A stretch of DNA of 64,000 nt from Acidimicrobiales bacterium. GTDB taxonomy: Bacteria > Actinomycetota > Acidimicrobiia > Acidimicrobiales > Aldehydirespiratoraceae. Under the pieces are notes generated by a model. That model did not search any database, had not been told where the DNA came from, and saw only the letters and a list, made by a program, of their open reading frames with translations. The stretch covers positions 1-64,000 of the forward strand of contig JAJCXZ010000060.1 of NCBI GenBank assembly GCA_029263175.1. Direction: 5' to 3'. Position numbers and translations under genes: made by a program. The stretch's first letter is position 1. Each line of letters starts with the position of its first letter. This document shows positions 1 to 8,649 of the stretch, piece by piece.

Positions 1-287
1 TCGCGCACCTCGTCGAGGTCCGGATCGTCGAGTCCGTGCTCGGTGTACTCGGCGGCGTATCCCGCTGCCGCGAGCAGCAGGTTCTGATCGCGCAGGCCGA
101 GCTCGAGCACCCGTCCGAGATGAAGCACCATCTCTCGGCTCGGATGAGATCGGCCGGTTTCCAGGAACGACAGATGCCGCTGCGACACCTCGGCTTCCGC
201 CGCAAGCGCGAGCTGTGAATACCGGCGGGCGTCGCGCCACCGGCGGAGCTCCTCGCCGAACGTGATGGTTGCGATGTCGCTGGCCAT
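1..287 (-). CDS. XRE-family transcriptional regulator, 3' end cut by window edge
   Basis: Reading from the ATG at 287 leftwards, the frame stays open to base 1. The first 80 or so residues form a Cro/C1-type helix-turn-helix: TFGEELRRWRDARRYSQLAL, then the recognition helix EVSQRHLSFLETGRSHPSRE. The following stretch (LLLAAAGYAAEYTEHGLDDP) is the usual lead into an MmyB-like ligand-binding domain, which would lie outside the window. It is divergent from the small membrane protein at 376, with 88 bp between them, so it may regulate that gene. Family assignment is firm; the ligand is unknown. Confidence 0.85.
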   Translation of the reverse strand, partial: MASDIATITFGEELRRWRDARRYSQLALAAEAEVSQRHLSFLETGRSHPSREMVLHLGRVLELGLRDQNLLLAAAGYAAEYTEHGLDDPDLDEVR

Positions 288-375
288 TGCCGAGATCGTA
301 CGACAGCCAAGGTAACGACGACGATTACCTCTCGGGTCATCGCTTTGCCCACGACATGTCTGGCACGATGCCCGC

Positions 376-789
376 ATGACTCATGCAACCCTCAAACTCA
401 GACTCGTTCTTCGAGCCAATGCCGCCTTCTCCGCCGCGGCTGGACTCTTCGCCGTCGCGGCCGCATCCTTCGTCTCCGACAAGGGCGGCATCGGCCATGT
501 TGCCCTCACTCGCCTGGTGGGCGTCGGGCTGCTCATCTTCGCCATCGATGTCCTCATGACCTCACGGCTGCGGGGCCCAAGACTTCTTCAGGGCACGCTT
601 CTGATCTCGATGGCCGACATCACCTGGGTCATCGCCAGTCTGGTCGTCATCGCGTTCGTCGACCTCACCCCCGCAGGCATCGTCGTCGGTCTGGCCCAAG
701 CAGCGGCCGTCCTCGACTTCGGCGTCACACAGTACTGGCTCCGGTCGAAGAGCGTCTCGCCCGAGATCAGCGCGGCGGCCGCCGCCTAG
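376..789 (+). CDS. small four-helix integral membrane protein
   Basis: A 137-aa protein starting at ATG with four predicted transmembrane segments at about residues 14-33, 42-60, 72-92 and 98-118, separated by short loops. There is no signal peptide cleavage site and no catalytic motif. I do not recognise the family. It is divergent from the XRE regulator and is followed 43 bp later by the adenylate cyclase on the same strand. A different frame of the same DNA (345-890) is also open, but it is arginine-rich and lacks any protein character. Confidence 0.7.
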   Translation: MTHATLKLRLVLRANAAFSAAAGLFAVAAASFVSDKGGIGHVALTRLVGVGLLIFAIDVLMTSRLRGPRLLQGTLLISMADITWVIASLVVIAFVDLTPAGIVVGLAQAAAVLDFGVTQYWLRSKSVSPEISAAAAA

Positions 790-832
790 CCGGACGGCTA
801 GCCGATCGCCGCGCCAGGTGGGACCATGGCCC

Positions 833-1861
833 ATGGCCGATTCCCGTCTCCAGGAACATCTACGCGGCCTGGGGGCACCAGCATCGATGATCGAGGGGCT
901 TGACGACGGTGCGCTCATTGGCTTGGCCGGCGACCTGCGCATCAGTGCCGGACTCGATCTCAGCCTCGACGATCTGGCGCAGCGGTGCGGGGCCGAACCG
1001 AAACGGGTGGCGGAGCTCTACGGGTCACTGGGTCTCGACGTCGACCGCCTCGCCGGGTTCGGCGAAGACGATGTGGAACTGGTCTCGCTCACCATGAACG
1101 ATGGCGCCGCCCTGATCGACCAGATCGGTCCGGGAATGTTCCGGGTCACCGGTCGAGCCCTGCGCCGTATCGCGGAGGCGGCGGTTGCGGCCTATGTCCA
1201 GGACGTTGAAACCTCCCCCAGGGAGGAGGGGGCCGATCTCGTCGGCCTGGCCGAATTGAACCAGCTGGCATCGGGTGTCGCCGTCGAACTGGGCTCCGCC
1301 CTCGGCCCGATCTTTCGGCACCACATGTGGGTGACCGTCCGCGATCAGCGCGAAGGCCAGGCCATTGTGGGTCGGCCTGAACTCATCAGCATGGGTATCG
1401 GGTTCGTTGATCTGGTCGGGTTCACCTCGCGCTCCCGTGATCTCGCGCCGGACGAGCTCATGGAGCTGGTGGAGGATTTCGAACAGCAGGCCTTCGATGC
1501 GGCCACCGAGTTCGGTGGCCAAGTGGTGAAGAGCATCGGCGACGAGGTGATGATCGCCGGCCCAAGCCACGACACCGTGGCCCAGATCGCCATGCAGCTG
1601 GTGGCCGGGTTCGGTTCGGATCCCTCCACCCGACCTCGAGGGGGTGTGAGCGCGGGAGAGGTGGTCTTCCGCCTCGGCGACTTCTACGGCCCGATCGTGA
1701 ATACGGCGTCTCGACTGGTCGATGCCGCTGCGCCCGGAGAGGTCCTCACCGATGTGGGCTCCATCGAGTCGCCTGACTTGTCCCTGCGACCCGCGGGTAC
1801 CCGGTCGCTCAAGGGCTTCCCGAATCCGATCGAGGTGTGGTCGATCGGCGCGGTCGGGTAG
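833..1861 (+). CDS. class III adenylate cyclase with Rv1264-like regulatory domain
   Basis: A 342-aa protein. The N-terminal half (about 1-165) is helical and resembles the autoinhibitory, pH-sensing adenylate cyclase regulatory domain of mycobacterial Rv1264. The C-terminal half is a class III cyclase. Both metal-binding aspartates are visible (GFVDLVGFTS and KSIGDEVMI, the latter with the purine-binding Lys), and the transition-state pair Asn/Arg is intact in VNTASRL, so it should be active on ATP. An in-frame GTG at 818 is possible, but ATG 833 has AGGTGG eleven bases upstream and starts MADSRLQ. It lies close to two other proteins with cyclic-nucleotide domains. Confidence 0.85.
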   Translation: MADSRLQEHLRGLGAPASMIEGLDDGALIGLAGDLRISAGLDLSLDDLAQRCGAEPKRVAELYGSLGLDVDRLAGFGEDDVELVSLTMNDGAALIDQIGPGMFRVTGRALRRIAEAAVAAYVQDVETSPREEGADLVGLAELNQLASGVAVELGSALGPIFRHHMWVTVRDQREGQAIVGRPELISMGIGFVDLVGFTSRSRDLAPDELMELVEDFEQQAFDAATEFGGQVVKSIGDEVMIAGPSHDTVAQIAMQLVAGFGSDPSTRPRGGVSAGEVVFRLGDFYGPIVNTASRLVDAAAPGEVLTDVGSIESPDLSLRPAGTRSLKGFPNPIEVWSIGAVG

Positions 1862-1889
1862 CGCAGCAGGTCACCGCTACAGTCTCGGC

Positions 1890-2348
1890 GTGAGCGACAA
1901 CCCGAGTGACGACACCCTGATGGGATTGGCTCTCGAGGAAGCACGGGCTGCGATCGCACACGGCGACGTGCCCGTGGGAGCGATCGTCGTGATCGACGGC
2001 GAGGTGGTGGCGAGCCGGCACAACGAGCGCGAGCTCACCGGCGACCCGACGGCACACGCCGAACTCCTCGCCATCCGCGATGCGGCGCAAGCCACGGGCT
2101 CGTGGCGGCTGTCGAATGCAACGATCGTGGTCACGCTCGAACCGTGCCCGATGTGTGCCGGGGCCGTTCAGCAAGCACGGGCCCAGCGGGTGGTCTTCGG
2201 CGCCGCCGACATGAAGGCCGGTGCCTGCGGTTCGCTCTACCACCTGGGTGCCGACCCGCGCCTCAACCACGAGTTCGAGGTACAGCACGGCGTGCGCGCC
2301 GACGAATGCGCCGCCCTGCTATCGGACTTCTTCTCCGCCCGGCGCTGA
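1890..2348 (+). CDS. tadA: tRNA-specific adenosine deaminase
   Basis: A 152-aa zinc-dependent deaminase that converts A34 to inosine in tRNA-Arg(ACG). The zinc/catalytic signature is complete: HAELLA (His plus catalytic Glu) and PCPMCAGA (two Cys). Length is normal for bacterial TadA. The start chosen is GTG 1890 (VSDNPSDD), since the open frame upstream is an arginine-rich shadow of the cyclase gene. It lies 28 bp after the adenylate cyclase on the same strand and converges with the acyltransferase gene that ends at 2355. Confidence 0.92.
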   Translation: MSDNPSDDTLMGLALEEARAAIAHGDVPVGAIVVIDGEVVASRHNERELTGDPTAHAELLAIRDAAQATGSWRLSNATIVVTLEPCPMCAGAVQQARAQRVVFGAADMKAGACGSLYHLGADPRLNHEFEVQHGVRADECAALLSDFFSARR

Positions 2349-2354
2349 TCGGCC

Positions 2355-3461
2355 CTAGTTCGAGACAAGCAGACGGTGACAGAGCATCCGGGACAGGTTC
2401 AAGAGGAACTTGGCAGCGATGATCGGGTCGTCGTGAATCATCTTTCGCATCGTGCCTTCGCTGAGGCTGAGGAGTCGTACGCCATCGGTCACCGCCGCCA
2501 CATCGGCTGAGCGCGGTTGATCCAACAAGAACGCCGTCTCACCAATGGCATCGCCCGGAGAGAGCACCCCGACCACGGTCCCATTCTCATCCCTGGCCTC
2601 AAGCACCCCTTCGAGGACGACGAAGATGTTGCGTGCGGTGCCGCCGGCCTTCAAGATCACGTCACCCTTTTGGCACTCGATCGTGGTGCTGCGCGCCAGG
2701 CAGCGGGCGAGCTCCTCGGACGTGAAGTCGGCGAACGCGACCGTACGTTCGATGGCCGCGATCCGGAGTGCCTCTTCGATCGTGCCGCGGTAGTGGGTGC
2801 CTGTTTCGAGGACACTCGAGGTCACTGCACCGCCCTGATTGGAAACGAGCTTGGCCACCGATCTCGGCATGAGGGCGTTGCCTGCATCGTCGTGACTCTC
2901 GTACCCGGCGCCGAGGAGGGCGTCGGCATCGGTCTTGAAACGAACGATCGGAATGAGATAGCCGGCACCGGCGCTGTTGATGTTCTTGTCGGCGTAGGTG
3001 AGGTTGCCCTGGCCGACGTACAAGGAGAGAAGGTGCGGTTCACACGCCCCGAAGGACAGCCGCACGTCGTAGGCGTCGAGGGTCTCGGTCGCCCAGCCCA
3101 GCATCTCGACCAGCAGCGGCGTGCCACGAAACTCGGGCCGGACCATCAACCGTTCGCCGACGGCCATGAGCGATGCGGGCATGTCATCGAGGAACGGCTG
3201 CAGCCGGTACTGGTCGAGCTGGCGGTCGGAGAAGCCTTCGGGGTTGCCGCCCCATGTGAGGCGCCCCGCCGCGAGATAATTGTCGCCGTCCCGGGCGTAG
3301 ACCATCCAGCTGTAGCTGTCCTCGGGCTCTATGAGCAGGCGACGCTCATGGTCGGCTCGGTCGCCATAGCGGGCGAGCTCTTCCACATAGACGTCGTAGC
3401 GCAGGTTCTGCACGCCCGCGATCTCATCGGGCCTTTCTGCCAGTCCGAACTCGAAGCTCAT
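2355..3461 (-). CDS. GNAT-type N-acyltransferase fused to a cyclic nucleotide-binding domain
   Basis: A 368-aa protein from ATG 3461. Residues 1 to about 220 resemble the N-acyl amino acid synthase/acyl-homoserine-lactone synthase-like acyltransferases (LRYDVYVEELARYGDRAD near the N-terminus, GERLMVRPEFRG in the acyl-CoA/ACP-binding region). Residues from about 245 to the end are a CRP-type domain whose phosphate-binding cassette GDAIGETAFLL...QPRSADV keeps the Glu and Arg that contact cAMP or cGMP. The inferred role is acylation of an amine or amino acid under cyclic-nucleotide control. It is divergent from the kinase/cyclase gene and downstream of an adenylate cyclase. The substrate is unknown. 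Confidence 0.75.
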   Translation of the reverse strand: MSFEFGLAERPDEIAGVQNLRYDVYVEELARYGDRADHERRLLIEPEDSYSWMVYARDGDNYLAAGRLTWGGNPEGFSDRQLDQYRLQPFLDDMPASLMAVGERLMVRPEFRGTPLLVEMLGWATETLDAYDVRLSFGACEPHLLSLYVGQGNLTYADKNINSAGAGYLIPIVRFKTDADALLGAGYESHDDAGNALMPRSVAKLVSNQGGAVTSSVLETGTHYRGTIEEALRIAAIERTVAFADFTSEELARCLARSTTIECQKGDVILKAGGTARNIFVVLEGVLEARDENGTVVGVLSPGDAIGETAFLLDQPRSADVAAVTDGVRLLSLSEGTMRKMIHDDPIIAAKFLLNLSRMLCHRLLVSN

Positions 3462-3542
3462 GGCTGAATTGTGGCTCACGTCACTGACTCGTGCACTAGT
3501 GCCGATCTCGACGCGTGGACTACCTTTCCCCAGGGGGCAGCA

Positions 3543-6500
3543 GTGAATTGTCGGGAATGCGGAAACGAGACAGGCGAGAACGCTCGATTTTGCGCAGGTT
3601 GCGGCGCGCCGGTCGAGGCCGCAGCCCCCGCAGGACCCCCCATGCCGGCTCCTGTTGCCGACGGTCGCTATGTGGCCCGTGAACTCTTGGGTACCGGCGC
3701 TCGCAAGGAAGTCTGGCTCGCCACCGACACCCGCCTCGATCGCGACATCGCCCTGGCGATCGTGCCGGGAGCGATGCTCGATGACGCAGGCCGAAGCCGT
3801 CTCGACCGTGAAGCAAAGGTCATGGCTCGCCTCGGTGATCATCCCAACGTTGTCTCGGTGCTTGATGTGGGGAGCGAGGGAAGCTCGCATTTCATCGTCT
3901 CGCAGTACATGGGCGGCGGCACGTTGTCGGACCGTATCAACGCTGCATCCGATGGACGGATGCCGGTGGCCGATGCCCTGACTGTCGCGACCGATCTTGC
4001 GAGCGCGCTCGAACATGCACACGGCCTTGGCGTCATCCATCGAGATCTCAAGCCGGCCAACGTCTTCTACGGCGCAGACGGCCGTGCGCAACTCGGCGAT
4101 TTCGGACTCGCTGCGTCGGCCGAAGAAGTTCGCCTGACCGCGGAAGGCATGGTTGTCGGCACGGTGGCGTACATGCCACCGGAGCAAACCCTCGGGCAGG
4201 ATCTCGATCCCCGCTCTGATCTGTATTCGCTCGGCGCACTCATGTACGAGACGCTCACTGGTCGGCCGCCGTTTGTCGGCGACAACGCTGTGGCCGTGAT
4301 CTCTCAACATCTTCGGGCCGATCCGGTTGCTCCCCGGTGGCACAACGATGCGGTCTCGGTCGAACTCGAGGAATTGGTCCTCGGGCTGCTGGCGAAGGCA
4401 CCGGAGGATCGACCGCAATCCGCGGGCGACGTCCTCGCCCGGCTGGCAACCCTCTCGCCGGTCTCCGTTTCCGTCCGCCAAGCCGAGCCCGAGGCGCCGG
4501 TCACGACGGCCGCGCAGTGGGGAACGTATGTCGGCCGAGTCGACGAGCGGGACCGCCTGACCAAGGCACTCCAAACGGCGTTGGCCGGCCGAATGCGCAT
4601 GGTGATGATCGTGGGAGAGCCGGGCATCGGCAAAACCCGCACGGTCGAGGAGCTCGCTGCGGAAGCCGGCGTTCACGGGGCGCAGGTGCTGTGGGGCCAC
4701 GCGTACGAAGGCGACATCAATGCGCCGCACATGCCATTTGTGGACGCCCTTCGCGGATTCACGAGAGCCTTGACGCCGGACGCCTTGAGCGACGTCCTCG
4801 CCTCTGACGTCGCCGAGATTGCATCACTGATGCCCGAGATCCGTGATCGGTTCGCAGCTGTGCCCGACCTTCCGCGGCTCGAGGGTGAAGCCGATCGATA
4901 CCGGTTGTACGAAGCGGTGACGTCGTTCCTGCGCCGAGCCGCCCGGGATACGCCGCTGATGTTGGTGCTCGAGGATCTGCACTGGGCCGACAAGCCGTCG
5001 CTGATGTTGCTGCAGTACTTGGCCCGGAGCCTTGACGCCGACCGGATATTCATCGTCTGCACGTATCGCGATGTCGAACTCGAACGGACCCATCCACTAT
5101 CCGCAACCTTGACGGCTCTTCGCCGCGAGCAGCTTTATGAACGGGTGCTCTTGCAGGGCATGACGGTCGGGGAGGTGAACGCCTTGATCGACGCGGTTGG
5201 TGGTCAACCCGCGCCGGCTGAATTCGCGGCTCGGCTCCACACCGAGACACGGGGCAATCCGTTCTTCGTGGCTGAGATCCTGCAGCACTTGGCCGAATCT
5301 GGTGGCTTGAAGTTCCAAGCCGGCCAGTGGGTCGGCAGCTTGGAGTCGATCGAGATGGCGCTGCCGGAGGGTGTGCGCGATGTGATCGGACGTCGCCTCG
5401 ATCGGCTGTCGGAGGACTGCAACAAGATGTTGACCGTTGCCGCCGCGATGACCAGCGGGTTCCTGCTCGACACGGTGGCCGCGGTGGCAGGGTTCGATGA
5501 GGACACCGCTCTCGATGTGCTCGACGAGGCGCTGGCAGCTCGCATCGTGCAGGAGCGTCGAGAGCCGCGGGGCAGCTACGACTTCACTCATGCCCTGATC
5601 CGACAGACGCTCTACGCCGAGCTCTCGACGCCACGTCGGTCCCGGCTTCACCGTCAAATCCTGGAAGTGATCGAACCCCGTGGTGCCGATGTCGCCGAGC
5701 TGGCGCATCACGCGTTCCAGTCGATCTCGTCAGGCGATGTCGAGGCGGCCATGGGCTACGCGATGCGGGCCGGCCGGCGGGCGATGGGCTCGGTGGCCTT
5801 CGAGGATGCGACGCACCATTTCGACATGGCGTTGCAGGCGCTCGAGTTGGCGATGGATGCCGATCCGGCCACGCGGGCCGAGATCCTGCTTGAAATCGCC
5901 GAGGCCCACAAGTACGCCGCTGCCGCGCCCGCCGCGCTCGAAGCCGCAGATGAGGCGGCCGAGATCGGCGAGTCGCTGGGTCGATACGACCTCGTCGGCC
6001 GGGCCGCTCTCCATCGTGCGAGCCACAACTTCCTTGCACTGACGGTCACCGATCAAAAGCTCGTCGAGACCGCGACAATCGCCACCGACGGGCTCGCCGA
6101 CGACGATGAACATCGGGCGCTTCGCTCGCGGGTTCTCGGGACTCTCGCACTTCACGTTTCTTCTACCGAGCCTCCACTATCACGAACGCTGGCCGAGGAA
6201 TCGGTCGCCGAGTGGCGGCTCGCCCCCGACCCCGAGGCGTTGCACGACGCGCTGCGAGCAGTACTCTTCTTGGCCGGATCGGTATCGGATCCCGACCGGC
6301 TCCTGCAGGCGCCCGAGTTCGCCGGCCTGCTTCCGGGCGATGAGCCTCTCACTCTCGCCGGGGCGGAGCAGCTTCTTCTCGAGTTGCGCCCGAGGGACGA
6401 CTTGGGCTTCATGTTTGAGGCCGCGATGCGACAGTTCTACATCGCAATTCGCGATGGTGACGGCGTCGGCTACACCGAAACGATCGCGAGCATTCAGCAG

Positions 6501-7883
6501 ATCGCGGCGGAGTCACGCTCACCCGCTGTTCAGACCCAAGCGGGCTACTATTCGGGCGTCGCCGAGTTCATCCGCGGCGACTACGAGGCCGGATCGCTGT
6601 CGATGCGGACGTTCTCGAAGAACTGCCGCGCCTATGGATTCAATACCGACATGTTGAACAACGTCGGTATCGCCCTTGTCCCGATGTTGCGGGAGCAAGG
6701 TGGACTGCAAAGCCTGGTGGAGCCCACCCGAGAGGTCGTGGCCATTCTTGATCATGAGGCGTGGAGTGGCAGTTTGGCTCTCATGCTCGCGGAGGTCGGT
6801 CTCATTGACGAGGCTGCTGCCATGGTCGAAGAGGTGGTGATCGGCGCGCCCGAGCGTTTGGCGGGCGACGTCGTGATTGCCTTCGCTCGGGCGATGTATT
6901 CCGAGGTGGCGGCGGCGAGAAAGCATCGAGCCGCCTCGGAAGTACTGCTCGAGCTGATGGCCGGTGATGTTGCTGCTTCCGTCAGCGTTGGGCCGTACTC
7001 CTACTACGGCGCCATGGATCGCTATCGCGGGCGGTTGCTGACGGTCCTCGAACGTCATGACGAGGCGGTCGAGATGCAGCGTCGGGCGATCACGTTTGCG
7101 CAACGCATGTTCTCTCGCCCATGGGTCGCCCGGGGTCAGTTCGACCTGGCCCAAGCTCTGTTGGCCCGTGGCGAAACCGCCGATCAGGCCGCAGCGGTCT
7201 CACTCCTGAACAAGGCGCTCATTTCGGCGACGGAGATCGGAATGACCCGGCTCATGGAAGAGGTCACGCTCGAGAAGTTGCTGCTGCAAGGCGTTGATCC
7301 GAACGTGGAAGTCGGCAGTTCGATCGCAGTCGTTGCCAACTCCGTCAATCTCGATCACTTCGTCGAGGCCGGCGCCAACGATCGGGCGCTCACTCTTCTC
7401 TTCTCCGACATCGTCGGCTACACCCAGATGACCGAGCGCCTCGGAGACGAAGCCGTCCACCAGGTCCTGCGCCAACACAACGACGTTCTGCGCGCCGCGT
7501 TGCGTGCCCACAACGGCACGGAGGTCAAGAGCGAAGGTGATGGCTTCATGCTCGCCTTCGACGACGTCCCGGATGCCTGCCGCTTCGCCATTGACTTCAA
7601 CCGGCGGCTTGCTTCGCTTGAGCTCGAACCGGCAGTCGGACCGGTACGAGTGCGCATGGGCATCCATGCGGGCGACGTCATCCGAGACGACGACGACTTC
7701 TTTGGCCGAACTGTCATCGTGGCCGCGCGTATTGCTGCCATGGCCCAGGGCGACGAGGTACTGCTCAGCAGCATTGCCGGGCCGGCCGCAACAAAGGAAG
7801 GACTTTCCCTAGGAGAGTCACGGGTCCTCAGCTTGAAGGGGCTCTCGGGCGACCACGAGGTGTGGCCGCTGACACTCGATTAG
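3543..7883 (+). CDS. zinc ribbon / Ser-Thr kinase / AAA ATPase / class III cyclase signalling protein
   Basis: A 1446-aa protein starting at GTG 3543, with AGGGGG five bases upstream. A GTG at 3471 is in frame but lacks a ribosome site. Order: zinc ribbon (Cys 3, 6, 17, 20), protein kinase (about 43-300), AAA/STAND-like ATPase (Walker A GEPGIGKT near 358, Walker B LMLVLEDLHWAD), a long helical TPR-like region, then a class III cyclase from about 1279. The kinase has HRDLKPAN (Asp168) and DFG (Asp186), but the beta-3 lysine is Ala72 and a lysine sits in the glycine loop (GTGARKEV). The cyclase keeps both metal Asp (FSDIVGYT, KSEGDGFM), but the usual Asn is Ile in VIVAARI. A signalling hub whose stimulus is unknown. 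Confidence 0.85.
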   Translation: MNCRECGNETGENARFCAGCGAPVEAAAPAGPPMPAPVADGRYVARELLGTGARKEVWLATDTRLDRDIALAIVPGAMLDDAGRSRLDREAKVMARLGDHPNVVSVLDVGSEGSSHFIVSQYMGGGTLSDRINAASDGRMPVADALTVATDLASALEHAHGLGVIHRDLKPANVFYGADGRAQLGDFGLAASAEEVRLTAEGMVVGTVAYMPPEQTLGQDLDPRSDLYSLGALMYETLTGRPPFVGDNAVAVISQHLRADPVAPRWHNDAVSVELEELVLGLLAKAPEDRPQSAGDVLARLATLSPVSVSVRQAEPEAPVTTAAQWGTYVGRVDERDRLTKALQTALAGRMRMVMIVGEPGIGKTRTVEELAAEAGVHGAQVLWGHAYEGDINAPHMPFVDALRGFTRALTPDALSDVLASDVAEIASLMPEIRDRFAAVPDLPRLEGEADRYRLYEAVTSFLRRAARDTPLMLVLEDLHWADKPSLMLLQYLARSLDADRIFIVCTYRDVELERTHPLSATLTALRREQLYERVLLQGMTVGEVNALIDAVGGQPAPAEFAARLHTETRGNPFFVAEILQHLAESGGLKFQAGQWVGSLESIEMALPEGVRDVIGRRLDRLSEDCNKMLTVAAAMTSGFLLDTVAAVAGFDEDTALDVLDEALAARIVQERREPRGSYDFTHALIRQTLYAELSTPRRSRLHRQILEVIEPRGADVAELAHHAFQSISSGDVEAAMGYAMRAGRRAMGSVAFEDATHHFDMALQALELAMDADPATRAEILLEIAEAHKYAAAAPAALEAADEAAEIGESLGRYDLVGRAALHRASHNFLALTVTDQKLVETATIATDGLADDDEHRALRSRVLGTLALHVSSTEPPLSRTLAEESVAEWRLAPDPEALHDALRAVLFLAGSVSDPDRLLQAPEFAGLLPGDEPLTLAGAEQLLLELRPRDDLGFMFEAAMRQFYIAIRDGDGVGYTETIASIQQIAAESRSPAVQTQAGYYSGVAEFIRGDYEAGSLSMRTFSKNCRAYGFNTDMLNNVGIALVPMLREQGGLQSLVEPTREVVAILDHEAWSGSLALMLAEVGLIDEAAAMVEEVVIGAPERLAGDVVIAFARAMYSEVAAARKHRAASEVLLELMAGDVAASVSVGPYSYYGAMDRYRGRLLTVLERHDEAVEMQRRAITFAQRMFSRPWVARGQFDLAQALLARGETADQAAAVSLLNKALISATEIGMTRLMEEVTLEKLLLQGVDPNVEVGSSIAVVANSVNLDHFVEAGANDRALTLLFSDIVGYTQMTERLGDEAVHQVLRQHNDVLRAALRAHNGTEVKSEGDGFMLAFDDVPDACRFAIDFNRRLASLELEPAVGPVRVRMGIHAGDVIRDDDDFFGRTVIVAARIAAMAQGDEVLLSSIAGPAATKEGLSLGESRVLSLKGLSGDHEVWPLTLD

Positions 7884-7902
7884 GCCCGCTCGCGCCCGAC
7901 GC

Positions 7903-8325
7903 TCAATCTCCACCGGTCGAATTCACGACGAGCACATCACACGACGCATGACGCATTACGCCGATGGCGACGGACCCGAGCACCCGGGTGGCACCCTTGA
8001 CCCGCCGGTTGCCGACCACGATCCTTCGAGCACCGAGACGCTCGGCCTCGGCGCACAGAGTCTTTGCCGGGTCGTCGTAACTCACCGCCGACGTGATCTG
8101 GTCGTGAGGGAGCTCAAGAGCCACCGTGTCGAGAAATACTCGCGCTTCAGCGAGCGCATCCGACGAGAAGACCTCGCCACCAGCTTGCATTTTCATACCT
8201 GAGGACCGATCGACACAGGTCACCAGATGCAGATTGACCCCGAAGGCTGCAGCCAGTTCAGCTGCCTGGACCGCGGTTCGGCGGGCGGTCACACTCGGGT
8301 CGACTCCAACGACAACGTCATCCAT
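7903..8325 (-). CDS. universal stress protein, UspA family
   Basis: A 140-aa single Usp domain. The N-terminal strand DDVVVGVDPS and the C-terminal nucleotide-binding signature VGNRRVKGATRVLGSVA (G-2x-G-9x-G-S type, first part degenerate) are visible, which suggests an ATP-binding Usp. The start is ATG 8325, preceded by AGGAGA at good spacing. The gene converges with the kinase/cyclase gene, 19 bp apart. Usp proteins are usually induced by starvation or energy stress; nothing here shows the regulator. Confidence 0.85.
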   Translation of the reverse strand: MDDVVVGVDPSVTARRTAVQAAELAAAFGVNLHLVTCVDRSSGMKMQAGGEVFSSDALAEARVFLDTVALELPHDQITSAVSYDDPAKTLCAEAERLGARRIVVGNRRVKGATRVLGSVAIGVMRHASCDVLVVNSTGGD

Positions 8326-8460
8326 CGGTATCTCCTGTTCCTACGGTGCATCCGTCGGATTGTCGACACTACGACATCAGCGCTGACTTGTCCGCTGGGT
8401 CTCAACACGCTGCAGACGTTGCGGTGGGGTCGACGGCGGTCGACCGCTAGCCTCGTTGCC

Positions 8461-8548
8461 GGAAGGTTGCCTGAGCGGACGAAAGGGGCGGCCTCGAAAG
8501 CCGTTGTAGCACTTCGTGTTACCAAGGGTTCGAATCCCTTACCTTCCG
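8461..8548 (+). tRNA. tRNA-Ser (anticodon CGA)
   Basis: An 88-nt class II tRNA. The acceptor stem GGAAGGT (8461-8467) pairs with ACCTTCC (8541-8547), with discriminator G8548. The anticodon stem is GCGGC/GCCGT, with loop CTCGAAA placing anticodon CGA at 8495-8497 to read UCG. The variable arm is long, as expected for serine. The T arm is AAGGG-TTCGAAT-CCCTT. CCA is not encoded. A strong terminator follows within 10 bp. Confidence 0.97.
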
Positions 8549-8553
8549 CTGCG

Positions 8554-8583
8554 GACCCTGGCCCTCGTGGCCGGGGTCTTTCG
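8554..8583 (+). terminator. intrinsic terminator of tRNA-Ser
   Basis: GACCCTGGCC (8554-8563) pairs with GGCCGGGGTC (8569-8578) in a 10-bp stem with one G-U pair and a 5-nt loop, followed by TTTCG. This is a classic GC-rich intrinsic terminator just after the tRNA. Its 3' half and the next 18 bases are repeated at 9531-9560. Confidence 0.85.
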
Positions 8584-8596
8584 CGTCTGGCGGGGC
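8567..8596 (+). repeat. 30-bp direct repeat, copy 1 (29/30 identical)
   Basis: This copy covers the 3' arm of the tRNA-Ser terminator and the bases after it (GTGGCCGGGGTCTTTCGCGT, then CTGGCGGGGC). Copy 2 lies at 9531-9560 with one C/T difference. The two copies bracket the SDR gene. Confidence 0.8.
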
Positions 8597-8649
8597 TCGG
8601 CGACCACAGGTGGATTCGGGTAGCGTCGCTCTGAGGAAAGGGAGAGACG

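Noticed and set aside
345-890. 181-codon frame overlapping the small membrane protein
   Set aside because: Arginine/histidine-rich translation without structure; the 376-789 frame gives four clean TM helices.
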